From IMG/VR virus record IMGVR_UViG_3300042544_002473, positions 1-20,135 of that record: a DNA stretch of 20,135 nucleotides; one strand, given 5' to 3'. Positions 1-6,618 of the stretch are shown here, one piece after another (within the stretch, counting starts at the first letter, position 1; each line of letters begins with the position of its first letter). Under the pieces are notes generated by a model. That model worked only from the letters and a program-made list of their open reading frames with translations, was not told the DNA's origin and searched no databases. A program made the position numbers and the translations under genes. Source of the DNA: a virus.

Positions 1-1510
1 TAAGCCAGTTGTTCACAAGGAACTGCTGGGTGGTTTGTGTCTTCACGGGCGGAATGGCAGCGTGATATAGGCCAAAATAGGCCGCATTTCGGGCTTCCAC
101 ACGATCAATGAGGTTGAAGGCGAGTGCGGGATTTCCCTGGGGCGGCGAAAGGAATGTGTAATCATCCGGGGTAGTAACCGGGAGTAAGCCACCCGGCTGG
201 ATGATATTCTGAGTGCCAAGGCGCTTCTTAACCTTGATAGGGGGAAGCGTTTCAAAGGCCGTGCGGTCACGGATAGAGTCGTGCTGCGCCTTGATCTCCA
301 TCTGATCGGTGTAGGCAATCTCAGGAATGCCACGGGACTCAATAATGCTGCGGCGAAGACGCTCACGGCGGAACTCGATGAACGGGTACTGTCCGTGTGC
401 GTACTCAAGCATTTCGTGCTTGGCGTACAGTTCTTCGCTAACCTGGGGGCAGAAGACTGTGTAGTAGATGCAAGGAATGCCGTCTTCGTTGATCTGGCGT
501 GTATAGGCGTAAATAATCTCAACGAGATTGTCAGCCCGGTGCAGAGTGTTCGTGATATTAGTCGTGGTAGGGATCAGGTTAGGATCAGCATACCAGGACG
601 ACTTTCCGGCGCAGTTAGCGGCCTCTTCAACGAACTGAGCGTTCCAGCCGTCAGTTTCGATGAGTTCACGCATCTCCACCTCGGTCATATGAGTCCGGCG
701 GAAAATCACACGGGCATCCTGAAGATCTAGCGTTTCAGGAGGGAAAGCGATTTCATCAAACGGCTTCAGGGCAGCAACGGCAGGAATGTTGCTGACGGCA
801 TATTGTTCACGATATGTCGATGTGCCGGAGGCCAGGAGTTCTTCAGCAATTCGCATTCCGTCCTTCTCGGAGCATCCGATGGCGTTAGAAAGCAGGTTGG
901 CGGTAAGATCGCTCGGGCCTGTGGCGTTCAACTGAATGACAGCCTGACCAGCCATCATATCTCCGCTCTGCGCACGCATTTCCAGTTCAGGAAGCGTGAT
1001 GGTGACTGTGCGAGTGCCAAGGCGACGCTCCCAGCCGATGTGGACGGCAGACCAGCCAAACTGGAGTGTGTACTGCGCCCAGAGTTCAGCCTCACGCTCA
1101 AGGTCGGCACGCAGGCGGTTAGAAACGATCCAGTTGGCGAGGTTTTGAATAGAACCAGCAACTGTCACATCACCAGATTCTGTTCCGGCGATGCGCAGGC
1201 GACCCAATTGCCAGGAGGATACGAGGAGAACGACCAGTTCGTTGATCGTCTGGTCAACCAGACGGCAGCGTACATCGGAAGCACCCTCGAAAGGAAACAC
1301 AGACTGACCTTCGTATCCTTTGCTGGAATACTTCTTGCCATCGTCAGACTGGCCTTCCCAGCGAGCCAGGCGGATGTCGTCATTGCTGTTTAGTCGGGCG
1401 ACATTGCCGCCATTGTACAGGGAACGCTCAAGTTCCTTGCGAAGGTAGACAAGATCAGGGGAATCTGAGGCAAAAGTCAGTTTGTCTCGTTGGGAGTCTC
1501 TGTCGAGCAT
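1..1510 (-). CDS. Phage portal protein (3' end outside window)
   Basis: The frame is open from the ATG at 1510 to the window edge (503 codons seen, no stop). By family, the portal is the dodecameric ring at the capsid vertex through which DNA is packaged and to which the terminase docks. The N-terminal part has a portal-like stretch around residues 73-95 (PFEGASDVRCRLVDQ), followed by a hydrophobic helix (INELVVLLVSSW). Long alpha/beta regions without transmembrane segments follow. It lies directly downstream of TerL and one small HTH gene, which is the usual terminase-portal order. An in-frame TAA lies five codons upstream, so 1510 is the first possible ATG; it overlaps the end of the HTH gene by 34 bases. 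No clear Shine-Dalgarno sequence precedes it. The family call rests on motif resemblance and position, not on a search. Confidence 0.82.
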   Translation of the reverse strand, partial: MLDRDSQRDKLTFASDSPDLVYLRKELERSLYNGGNVARLNSNDDIRLARWEGQSDDGKKYSSKGYEGQSVFPFEGASDVRCRLVDQTINELVVLLVSSWQLGRLRIAGTESGDVTVAGSIQNLANWIVSNRLRADLEREAELWAQYTLQFGWSAVHIGWERRLGTRTVTITLPELEMRAQSGDMMAGQAVIQLNATGPSDLTANLLSNAIGCSEKDGMRIAEELLASGTSTYREQYAVSNIPAVAALKPFDEIAFPPETLDLQDARVIFRRTHMTEVEMRELIETDGWNAQFVEEAANCAGKSSWYADPNLIPTTTNITNTLHRADNLVEIIYAYTRQINEDGIPCIYYTVFCPQVSEELYAKHEMLEYAHGQYPFIEFRRERLRRSIIESRGIPEIAYTDQMEIKAQHDSIRDRTAFETLPPIKVKKRLGTQNIIQPGGLLPVTTPDDYTFLSPPQGNPALAFNLIDRVEARNAAYFGLYHAAIPPVKTQTTQQFLVNNWL

Positions 1511-1701
1511 AGCGTAGGTGATTTAGATTCGATGTAAGATAAAAGGGATGCTTTGTGGAAGCGGTGCTGTCCACCAAGGGTAGTGTAACACCGGATACTG
1601 CCAGATTTGCGCAATTTGTCCAATTCTCGGACATCAATGCCAGTAAGTCGCTCAGCCATAGACCGGGAAAGCAACATAGGGTACTCCTCAGGATTTTTCA
1701 T
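1477..1701 (-). CDS. Small MerR/excisionase-like HTH protein (74 aa)
   Basis: The 74-residue protein carries a helix-turn-helix of the MerR/excisionase/BldC kind at about residues 11-58. LSRSMAERLTGIDVRELDKL forms the helices and YTTLGGQHRFHKASLLSYI resembles the wing (G-x-x-R/H-R-Y/F followed by a helix). Such domains bind DNA and, in phages, often act as regulators or small terminase-associated factors. The start at 1701 shares one base with the TerL stop (TGATG), so translation is probably coupled. A longer frame extends upstream to 1830, but that part would lie entirely inside TerL in another frame. The position between TerL and portal is unusual for a transcription regulator. Function is not established. 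Confidence 0.72.
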   Translation of the reverse strand: MKNPEEYPMLLSRSMAERLTGIDVRELDKLRKSGSIRCYTTLGGQHRFHKASLLSYIESKSPTLCSTETPNETN

Positions 1702-3341
1702 CAGTAAGAGCCGCCCCCCTTGCACTTGAACGCTTCTGGGGCATATTGTTCCGGCTGCATAACCGCCAAGTACCGAAGGCAGTCGATAGGGTCTTTTGAA
1801 GCGCCCTTTTCGCCGTCTGCACCCGTCCATTCACGAAGTGAATAGATAAGGTTTTCACACTTTTTGGATATATACAGTTTCGGTTCATTAATCGTAGACA
1901 ACGGCTGTCCTGGGTCGTGCGAAAGAGCGTCATTGATGATCGCAACGCCTTCCTCGATGCGCACGCCTGCTGCTTGCTGGAAATACATAGGTTCAGGGTC
2001 TTCGTCTAAGAGTTCGATAAGGGAACTGCCTCCCTCCTTAGTTGCAGCCTGCGTAGCGCCTGCACGGGGGTCAATATATCGCTCTTCGACCACCTCATCC
2101 CCTTCTAGTTCACGGATTAGTTCCTTGTACTCGATAAGACCCCTGCCACCGCCTGCACGCTGTGCTGGGCCAGCCTTTCCGTCTAGTTTGCTGTCCGGCA
2201 GCGCCCATTCCCCGTAAGTGACATCAGGCCACTCCCGATAGACATACCACTTGGTATTTTCCCCTTGGCCTACCGCTCGCAGCCATACCATAAACCAGTT
2301 TCTGGCTCCGGCAGGGTCAACGACCATATAATTCGTCCCTTCCTTAGGAATCTTGTCCGGGTCGATCTCATTTAGGTCGCCAAATCGAGGGAATTGAGCG
2401 CCAGCCAGGCCATCAGCCCATCCATAGGCACGAATCTTCCGTTCGTACTGAGTTTTGCCCTCAAGCGTGCGGCAAAGTTCATCAAAAGGGTTGTAAGGGT
2501 TGAACTGGGAGTGAAACCACATCACCCCGGCATCTTTTCCTCGGGATTTAGCCCGATAGGGCATATGTCCGTGCGGAACGCCTGGAGTATGCTGGATTTT
2601 CTGATCTAAAATGGTAGCAACCCGGCTTTCCAGCACCTTGCAGCCGGAAATATACTCCTTTACGACATTAGTATAGCCTGAAATCGGGGTGAAAGTGACA
2701 ATAAGTTTGCCACGGCGAGTAACGATTCGATATCGGAGTGTTTCGATCCAGTCCAGAGGTACAAGTTCATCGCACCAGATGATATCGCATTCGCCGCCTT
2801 CGATAACTCGTTTCTCCTGCGCATAATTCATAAAATAGCACTGGCTTCCATTAGGGAAGATAAAAGTGCCATCAGAGAACCCGTTTTTCTGGGAATATTG
2901 AATGTTGGTAACCCGACCCTTCTTTAAGCCTTTGTATTCCGGGGGGATGTACTTCCAGATAACATTCTGCTGCATCTGGATCGAGGATTGAGATGTCGTG
3001 TGAAGACACCACACACGGGCATTAGGTGTGTTCACCATCGCAGCCACGATGCGCTTCGCAGCCCACTCAGTCTTACCAGCACGATTGCCGCCAAGCACGC
3101 AAAGTTCCTGGTGCTTCGCAAGCAGCGAGTCTGCATCTTTCCAATGGAATGGCTCGTATCCGTGACGATAAGGGTCTTGTTTCTCCGCTAAGATCTTCTC
3201 CTCCCGGATTCGTAGAATCCGGGCGACTTCGTCAGAACCGACTTTTTCGGCCAAAACACGCAGTTCTTCCGTACTCGGCAACTTGATTACCGGGTGCGGA
3301 GAGAGTTTCACGCCTGCCGGGTTTACGGCTTGCGAGGACAT
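1701..3341 (-). CDS. terL: Terminase large subunit (TerL), packaging ATPase-nuclease
   Basis: The 546-residue protein is a typical TerL length. The ATPase domain shows a Walker A at residues 84-91 (GGNRAGKT), a Walker B at about 185-192 (CDIIWCDE, with the acidic pair) and a TFTP coupling motif at about 217-220. The C-terminal RNase H-like nuclease shows the expected spaced acidic residues: D342 in YMVVDPAG, D424 in RYIDPRAG and D517/D520 in KDPIDCLRYL. By family, it pumps DNA into the prohead through the portal and cuts concatemers. The ATG at 3341 lies inside the end of a 31-codon ORF, suggesting coupled translation, because no good ribosome site precedes it. No frameshift or missing motif is seen. 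The best small-subunit candidates are the HTH proteins ending at 4023 or 13049. Confidence 0.95.
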   Translation of the reverse strand: MSSQAVNPAGVKLSPHPVIKLPSTEELRVLAEKVGSDEVARILRIREEKILAEKQDPYRHGYEPFHWKDADSLLAKHQELCVLGGNRAGKTEWAAKRIVAAMVNTPNARVWCLHTTSQSSIQMQQNVIWKYIPPEYKGLKKGRVTNIQYSQKNGFSDGTFIFPNGSQCYFMNYAQEKRVIEGGECDIIWCDELVPLDWIETLRYRIVTRRGKLIVTFTPISGYTNVVKEYISGCKVLESRVATILDQKIQHTPGVPHGHMPYRAKSRGKDAGVMWFHSQFNPYNPFDELCRTLEGKTQYERKIRAYGWADGLAGAQFPRFGDLNEIDPDKIPKEGTNYMVVDPAGARNWFMVWLRAVGQGENTKWYVYREWPDVTYGEWALPDSKLDGKAGPAQRAGGGRGLIEYKELIRELEGDEVVEERYIDPRAGATQAATKEGGSSLIELLDEDPEPMYFQQAAGVRIEEGVAIINDALSHDPGQPLSTINEPKLYISKKCENLIYSLREWTGADGEKGASKDPIDCLRYLAVMQPEQYAPEAFKCKGGGSY

Positions 3342-3418
3342 CTCAAAAACATTACGGACTGAAGGTCAGTCATATCAGGCTCCCACTCGTCATCTTCATC
3401 GAGATTGAGCGGGAGCAT
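3323..3418 (-). CDS. Small acidic ORF upstream of and overlapping terL (31 aa)
   Basis: The ORF encodes 31 residues beginning MLPLNLDEDDEWEPDMTD and ends 18 bases inside terL in another frame. It starts six bases after the position where the preceding basic ORF stops. It has one of the few good Shine-Dalgarno sequences in the window: GGAGG, about 10 bases before the ATG at 3418. The N-terminal half is strongly acidic and the end is basic. No family is recognised. It may encode a real small protein, or serve mainly as a leader cistron that delivers ribosomes to the terL start. Evidence is limited to the ribosome site and the tight spacing. Confidence 0.5.
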   Translation of the reverse strand: MLPLNLDEDDEWEPDMTDLQSVMFLRCPRKP

Positions 3419-3421
3419 AGA

Positions 3422-3562
3422 TCACTTTCCTCCCTTGTAACCCTTGAAGCCTGCGCCACGATTTGATCCGTGCATAGACTTCTCCATCATCTCCATCATC
3501 GAGTGACCGGACTTCTTGGGTGCGCCCTTCTTGGGCTTCGATCCTTGCTTCTTAGACTTCAT
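3422..3562 (-). CDS. Small Lys/Gly-rich basic protein (46 aa)
   Basis: The 46-residue ORF is very basic: an N-terminal Lys-Ser-Pro stretch (MKSKKQGSKPKKGAPKKSG), a Met/Glu helix (MMEMMEKSM) and a Gly-Lys end (GFKGYKGGK). The composition suggests a nucleic-acid-binding or capsid-associated small protein, but no family is recognised. A TTGACT box lies 32 bases upstream of the ATG (3595-3600), just beyond the tRNA 3' end, so this gene probably starts a transcript that continues into terL. Its last codons provide the ribosome site of the following acidic ORF. Confidence 0.55.
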   Translation of the reverse strand: MKSKKQGSKPKKGAPKKSGHSMMEMMEKSMHGSNRGAGFKGYKGGK

Positions 3563-3594
3563 AGTTGCTATAAGTTGTGCTGATGGCGGTCATA

Positions 3595-3600
3595 AGTCAA
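3595..3600 (-). promoter_or_regulatory. TTGACT box upstream of the terL-proximal genes
   Basis: TTGACT reads leftward, 32 bases before the ATG at 3562 and 8 bases past the encoded CCA of the tRNA. A TATAGC sequence lies 21 bases further on, rather far for a standard -10 element. It is listed because the same box recurs at the same distance before other genes in the window. Promoter function is inferred. Confidence 0.4.
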
Positions 3601-3608
3601 GGTGAAAG

Positions 3609-3683
3609 TGGAGCCTTGGGTCGGAGTCGAACCGACAACCCCCTGTTTACAAAACAGGCGCACTGCCATTGTGCTACCAAGGC
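3609..3683 (-). tRNA. tRNA-Thr, anticodon UGU, CCA encoded
   Basis: The full cloverleaf can be folded by eye. The acceptor stem GCCTTGG pairs with CCAAGGC over 7 bp, and the D stem is GCAC/GTGC. The anticodon stem CCTGT/ACAGG encloses the loop TTTGTAA, giving anticodon TGT (Thr, codon ACA and by wobble ACG). The variable region is GGGTT. The T stem GTCGG/CCGAC has loop TTCGACT. The 3' end is T followed by an encoded CCA, the form usual for bacterial tRNAs. It lies inside the leftward packaging operon between a basic small gene and the TTGACT box of the next genes, so it is probably processed from the operon transcript. Confidence 0.93.
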
Positions 3684-3738
3684 CAAAAACGACCACCCCA
3701 GAGAAACCATTGTTAAGAGGGCGGGATGGTACTGAAAA

Positions 3739-4023
3739 TCAGGCTTCCCAGGAGGACGCACCCTCCGGGCCTTCAAGAAGCGCCCTTGCGCCGATGTTCA
3801 AGGCGCTGGTCAGGACACCATCGAACTCTTCCTTGGCTTCCCCGTGTCCGAAAGTAACCACCTTCCATCGATCATTGGGGGTATGGACGATCATAACCCC
3901 CTTGTCGCAGTAGGGTTTGATCTTCATCAAGGCATCCATCACCGCAGCCTCCATCTGCTCGTCCAGGTGCGTGGAATAATCAGGGATCTTGGGCTTCTTC
4001 CGGCTCCGCTTCTTCTTAGCCAT
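3739..4023 (-). CDS. Small protein with basic N-terminus (94 aa), unknown
   Basis: The 94-residue protein has a Lys/Arg-rich first dozen residues (MAKKKRSRKKPKIP), then a helix with acidic and Ala residues (LDEQMEAAVMDALMKI). A beta-like segment follows (GVMIVHTPNDRWKVVTFG). The start ATG shares a base with the stop of the upstream HTH gene (TAATG), so the two are translationally coupled. No family is recognised. Its place just before the tRNA and terL suggests a packaging or head-related role, which is only inference from position. Confidence 0.7.
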   Translation of the reverse strand: MAKKKRSRKKPKIPDYSTHLDEQMEAAVMDALMKIKPYCDKGVMIVHTPNDRWKVVTFGHGEAKEEFDGVLTSALNIGARALLEGPEGASSWEA

Positions 4024-4460
4024 TACCAGCGGCCTCCGAATCGGGGGTGCTTGGCAGCGACCCAGCGCTGACCATCAGACCGAAGGGGTACTTTCATCCC
4101 GACCACGAAGTTCTTGCTGTCCCTAACCAGCACATTCACGGGCTTGACATCCTTGCCGGAATGCAGGTCGCACAGAATGATACGGGTGTTGCGAAACTTT
4201 CCCTTGACGATCCCGTAGGTCTCGCTCGGTTTAGCCTCCTGGCCTTTCAGTTCCTCGACCACCTCGTCTTCGACCTTAGCCTTCTCCTTCAAAAAGCCAA
4301 TGCCAGCCTCAGTCCACATCACAGGCCACATATCCTTGTTCCCGTTTCGAGGCATCCTGCGCCAATGCAAGCCCTCAGCAGCCTGCTCTCGCAACGCTCG
4401 TAGTTCAGTCCGGCTCAATCCTAAGATCCGGCACACTTCAGTCTCTTTCCATTCGGTCAT
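4023..4460 (-). CDS. HTH-domain protein heading the packaging operon (145 aa)
   Basis: The 145-residue protein opens with a helix-turn-helix-like segment at about residues 5-28 (ETEVCRILGLSRTELRALRE), like MerR-type or Nu1-type DNA-binding domains. A charged linker follows (KVEDEVVEELKGQEAKPS), then a beta-rich C-terminal part (about 80-145) with alternating hydrophobic residues. It is the first gene of the leftward unit that contains terL. This makes it a candidate small terminase subunit, the DNA-recognition partner of TerL, though TerS proteins diverge too much to call by eye. It could equally be an operon regulator. A TTGACG/TCTAAT promoter sits immediately upstream, leaving almost no 5' leader. 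Confidence 0.75.
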   Translation of the reverse strand: MTEWKETEVCRILGLSRTELRALREQAAEGLHWRRMPRNGNKDMWPVMWTEAGIGFLKEKAKVEDEVVEELKGQEAKPSETYGIVKGKFRNTRIILCDLHSGKDVKPVNVLVRDSKNFVVGMKVPLRSDGQRWVAAKHPRFGGRW

Positions 4461-4468
4461 ATCTCACC

Positions 4469-4496
4469 ATTAGACCTATTAATGAGACTTCGTCAA
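4469..4496 (-). promoter_or_regulatory. Promoter of the packaging operon
   Basis: Reading leftward, TTGACG (4491-4496) and TCTAAT (4469-4474) are separated by 16 bases. They match a bacterial -35/-10 pair well. Transcription would start only a few bases before the ATG at 4460, so the mRNA would be nearly leaderless. This is the best-formed example of the TTGAC box that precedes many genes here. Confidence 0.6.
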
Positions 4497-4547
4497 TCCT
4501 GTATTCCCCAAGAGTTATCGTTTCGCTCTGCTCCACAATAACCCTTT

Positions 4548-4594
4548 CCCCCTCTGGGGGACTAAAGGGGGGAATAGGGGATTATTAAGGGGGG
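4548..4594 (+). other. G-rich hairpin and four-run G-tract (plus strand)
   Basis: A CCCCC-TCT-GGGGG hairpin (4548-4560) can be extended by flanking CCTTT and AAAGG with a bulge. It is followed by three further G runs, giving runs of 5, 6, 4 and 6 G separated by 6, 4 and 8 bases (4556-4594). Four G runs of this size can form a G-quadruplex on the plus strand, though the last loop is long. It sits upstream of the packaging-operon promoter in a gene-free region. Confidence 0.5.
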
Positions 4595-4712
4595 CGACAG
4601 CACACCTGTCAAGCCGATCAAAGCCCCCAGGCCAGGGTATTAGACGGCCTAATGACCAGTACCAGCAGGGCTTATTGCAGAAAAAGTCCAGGTGGGTGAA
4701 TCCGCCCGGTGG

Positions 4713-4747
4713 CCCCCCACCCCCCTCCCCCCTCCCCTCCCCCCCCC
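4713..4747 (-). other. C-tract: G-quadruplex motif on the minus strand
   Basis: Five C runs of 6, 6, 6, 4 and 9 bases are separated by single A or T bases. On the minus strand this is a G-quadruplex motif with one-base loops, a class known for high stability. The opposite strand could form an i-motif. The run is followed directly by GGGG, so its end is also palindromic. Homopolymer length may be uncertain because of sequencing error. Confidence 0.6.
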
Positions 4748-4756
4748 GGGGTCGTC

Positions 4757-4824
4757 CATAGGGAAAAGGCTATGCACCGGCCGGATCCATAGACCGGCCT
4801 CAATCCTATAGGGAAAGGCCTATG
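4757..4824. repeat. Repeated imperfect palindrome (two copies)
   Basis: CATAGGGAAAAGGCTATG at 4757-4774 recurs with small changes at 4806-4824 (core ATAGGGAAAGGCCTATG), 50 bases apart. Each copy has inverted CATAG/CTATG or TATAGG/CCTATG arms, as operator or protein-binding sites often do. Part-copies of the arm (CCATAG, CCTATGG) lie at about 4787-4792 and 4838-4844. No gene lies within 400 bases on either side, so the role is open. Confidence 0.45.
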
Positions 4825-4904
4825 ATCGAATCCTGACCTATGGCCCGATGATTAGCAAAGGTTATCAGGCCGATCAGTTTCCGTTGTCCAGCTCGGGTTG
4901 ACTG

Positions 4905-5323
4905 TCGCCCAGGCCCAGGCCCAGGATCCGGCCGGATCGGCCAGGCCGCCGGGCTTGTTGGCCGGTCGGCCCAGGCTGCCGGACGGGTCACCAGGCTGCC
5001 CAGGATGGCCCAGGAAGCCCGATCAGCACGGGGCCGGGCCGATCGGCCGATCCGGAGATCTGGCGGGCCTGGTGGGCCGGTTGTTTGTTAACTTTGGCGA
5101 GATCCAGGGCGGAGGCCCGGGCCGATCCTGGCCGATCCTGGCGGATCCGGTCGCCCGATCTCCGGAGATCCGGACGGATCCGGTCGGATCCTGGCCGATC
5201 CTGGAGGCCTGGCGGCCGATCTGAGGCCTTGCGATCCTGCCGGAGGCCTGGCGGCCGATCCTGGCGATCCTGGCGGATCCTGGGCGATCCTGGCGGCCGA
5301 TCCGGAGATCCGGAGGCCCAGGC
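4905..5323. repeat. GATC/GGCC/CCGG/CCTGG repeat island 1
   Basis: This gene-free stretch is built from a small vocabulary of short words (GATCCTGG, GATCCGG, GGCC, CCGGCC, GGCCCAGG) in changing order. About 20 GATC sites fall within 5041-5320 by eye count, against roughly one expected. The left part (4905-5060) is richer in GGCCCAGG and GGCCGG, the right part in GATC. Open frames run through it on both strands, but their translations are only Gly/Arg/Pro/Asp/Ser shuffles, so none is called. It lies just downstream of the terminator of the unit ending at 5381. Confidence 0.85.
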
Positions 5324-5353
5324 AACAAAAAGGCCGCCCAGGATCGGGCGGCC
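5324..5353 (-). terminator. Intrinsic terminator of the 6536-5381 unit
   Basis: Leftward, an 8-bp perfect stem GGCCGCCC/GGGCGGCC with a 6-base loop (5332-5353) is followed by TTTTT-GTT. It lies 28 bases after the stop of the 34-residue membrane peptide. This is a textbook rho-independent terminator. Confidence 0.88.
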
Positions 5354-5380
5354 GTGGCCGGTGATCTCGGCAGCGCAGGA

Positions 5381-5485
5381 TCAGATCAGACCGGCAGCGA
5401 TCGCCACGATCAGCCAGATCGAGGAGATCAGGAGGCCGATGGCGATCCAGGCGATCAGACCGGCAGCGATCTCGGCGGCCTTCAT
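5381..5485 (-). CDS. Tiny membrane peptide (34 aa)
   Basis: The 34-residue ORF is almost wholly hydrophobic (Ile, Leu, Ala, Gly, Trp) after MKAAE, so it would span the membrane once. It contains an internal repeat: IAAGLI near the start and again at the end. Its ATG overlaps the TGA of the 121-residue gene by four bases (ATGA), and a strong terminator follows, so it is the last cistron of a three-gene unit. Much of it is encoded by GATC words (CTG-ATC, GCG-ATC). A second unit (see 9067-9129) also ends with a tiny membrane peptide. A lysis, toxin or membrane-anchoring role is possible; none is shown. Confidence 0.6.
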   Translation of the reverse strand: MKAAEIAAGLIAWIAIGLLISSIWLIVAIAAGLI

Positions 5486-5847
5486 CGGTTGCCTCCTTTC
5501 TTGCGGCCGGGCTTGGCGGCCTTGCCATCAGTCCAGAGGCTACCGAGGGCCAGGGCTACCTTGCCAACCGAAGGGGCGGGCTTGGCGGCCTGGGCGGCCT
5601 GATCGGCAGCGATCCGCTCGGCCCGGGCCTTAGCCTGGGCCTGGGCGATCTTCTCGGCCGAGATCGCCAGGAGGCGGGCCGTGGCCCGCTCCTCGGATTT
5701 GAGGTTATGGATCGCCAGGGCGAGATCGGATCTCTGAGCCAGGAGACCATCGGCCAGGTCGATCAGGCCGAGCCATCGGGCTTCCCGGGCGGCCGACAGA
5801 AAGGCCTCATCCTGGGCGGCCGAGAGATCATCGAGCCAGTGGCTCAT
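5482..5847 (-). CDS. Ala-rich helical protein (121 aa), unknown
   Basis: The 121-residue protein is rich in Ala, Leu, Lys and Arg and is predicted mostly helical. An extended charged helix lies at about residues 45-95 (EERATARLLAISAEKIAQAQ), with a basic C-terminus (AAKPGRKKGGNR). It overlaps both neighbours by ATGA junctions (5844-5847 upstream, 5482-5485 downstream), so the three genes are translationally coupled. No family or catalytic motif is recognised. Its codons carry many GATC and GGCC words, unlike the genes right of 12 kb. Confidence 0.72.
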   Translation of the reverse strand: MSHWLDDLSAAQDEAFLSAAREARWLGLIDLADGLLAQRSDLALAIHNLKSEERATARLLAISAEKIAQAQAKARAERIAADQAAQAAKPAPSVGKVALALGSLWTDGKAAKPGRKKGGNR

Positions 5848-6536
5848 CGGATCGCTCCTTTCTGATCGGCGGCGGCCCGGTCGTCCTTAATCGCCTGATC
5901 GGCCTTGCGGTCGGCCTCCTGATCCTGGCGGATCTCGGCCTGCGTGGCAGCGATCTCGGCGAGATCCAGGCCGGAACAGTGGATGATCTGAACCAGGTCG
6001 TCAAAGGCCTTCGCCTTCGTTTGCAGGATCGCCTCGGAGGCCTGGGCACGGCGGAAGGCCCGGCGGGCCGGATTGGGATCTTCCTGGGATTCCCGATCTC
6101 CGGCGATCCGGTGATCTTCGGCGATCTCGAGCGCCACCTTAACCCGGTGCTGCATATCGGCGATCGGTTGAGCGGCCTGGGATCGGGCGGCCTCGAGCCA
6201 ATACTCGCAACGGCCACGCCATTGACTGATCCGCTCGGCCTTCCTGGTCAGGAAAAACGAAAGGCGGATCGCTTCCATCGCTACCCGGAAATTGAGATCT
6301 CGGATCTCCTCGGGCCGGATCGGGCGGCCGATCGCCGGAACATCGCCGGTTTCGTCATCGGCGGGCGGATCGATCCGCTCGGCCAGATCGGCAGCACGGG
6401 AGGCGATCTTGACCAGGCTTGTGATCGGGTCGTAGTTCGCCGGGATCCGCACATTGAGGAGATCCTGGAGGGTGGCCGAAGTCTCGGCCGGGAGGTTTGC
6501 AGGCTGGCCGCCTGCGGGCGTGATCGGGTGATTCAT
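5844..6536 (-). CDS. Helical protein (230 aa), first gene of its unit, unknown
   Basis: The 230-residue protein is mostly helical. The N-terminal 20 residues are low-complexity (Pro/Ala/Gly). A central region (about 80-170) contains RVAMEAIRLSFFLTRKAERI and QWRGRCEYWLEAARS, and the C-terminal 40 residues are a charged coiled-coil-like stretch rich in Asp, Ala, Gln and Lys. No family is recognised. The ATG at 6536 lies 31 bases after a TTGACT box, and the frame stops in an ATGA overlap with the next gene. The DNA is full of GATC and GGCC words, which in this frame give Glu-Ile, Asp-Pro, Ala-Ile and similar pairs. Confidence 0.75.
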   Translation of the reverse strand: MNHPITPAGGQPANLPAETSATLQDLLNVRIPANYDPITSLVKIASRAADLAERIDPPADDETGDVPAIGRPIRPEEIRDLNFRVAMEAIRLSFFLTRKAERISQWRGRCEYWLEAARSQAAQPIADMQHRVKVALEIAEDHRIAGDRESQEDPNPARRAFRRAQASEAILQTKAKAFDDLVQIIHCSGLDLAEIAATQAEIRQDQEADRKADQAIKDDRAAADQKGAIR

Positions 6537-6567
6537 CGGGGCCGATCCTGGGAAGCCCGGCCGGATT

Positions 6568-6573
6568 AGTCAA
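6568..6573 (-). promoter_or_regulatory. TTGACT box before the 6536 gene
   Basis: GGTTGACT reads leftward with 31 bases between the box and the ATG at 6536. No clear -10 is seen at 16-18 bases. It marks the left edge of repeat island 2. Promoter function is inferred from recurrence of the box at this distance elsewhere. Confidence 0.45.
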
Positions 6574-6618
6574 CCCCTCAGAAAACCCGTTCACCTGGTA
6601 TTTACTGATCCAAAAAAA

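Noticed and set aside
281-1393. Plus-strand frames of 149 and 196 codons
   Set aside because: They lie antisense to the uninterrupted portal gene; no domain or ribosome site supports them.
4806-5380. Several open frames on both strands, up to about 180 codons
   Set aside because: They run through repeat island 1 and encode only shuffled Gly/Arg/Pro/Ser/Asp words; the absence of stops follows from the GATC/GGCC composition.
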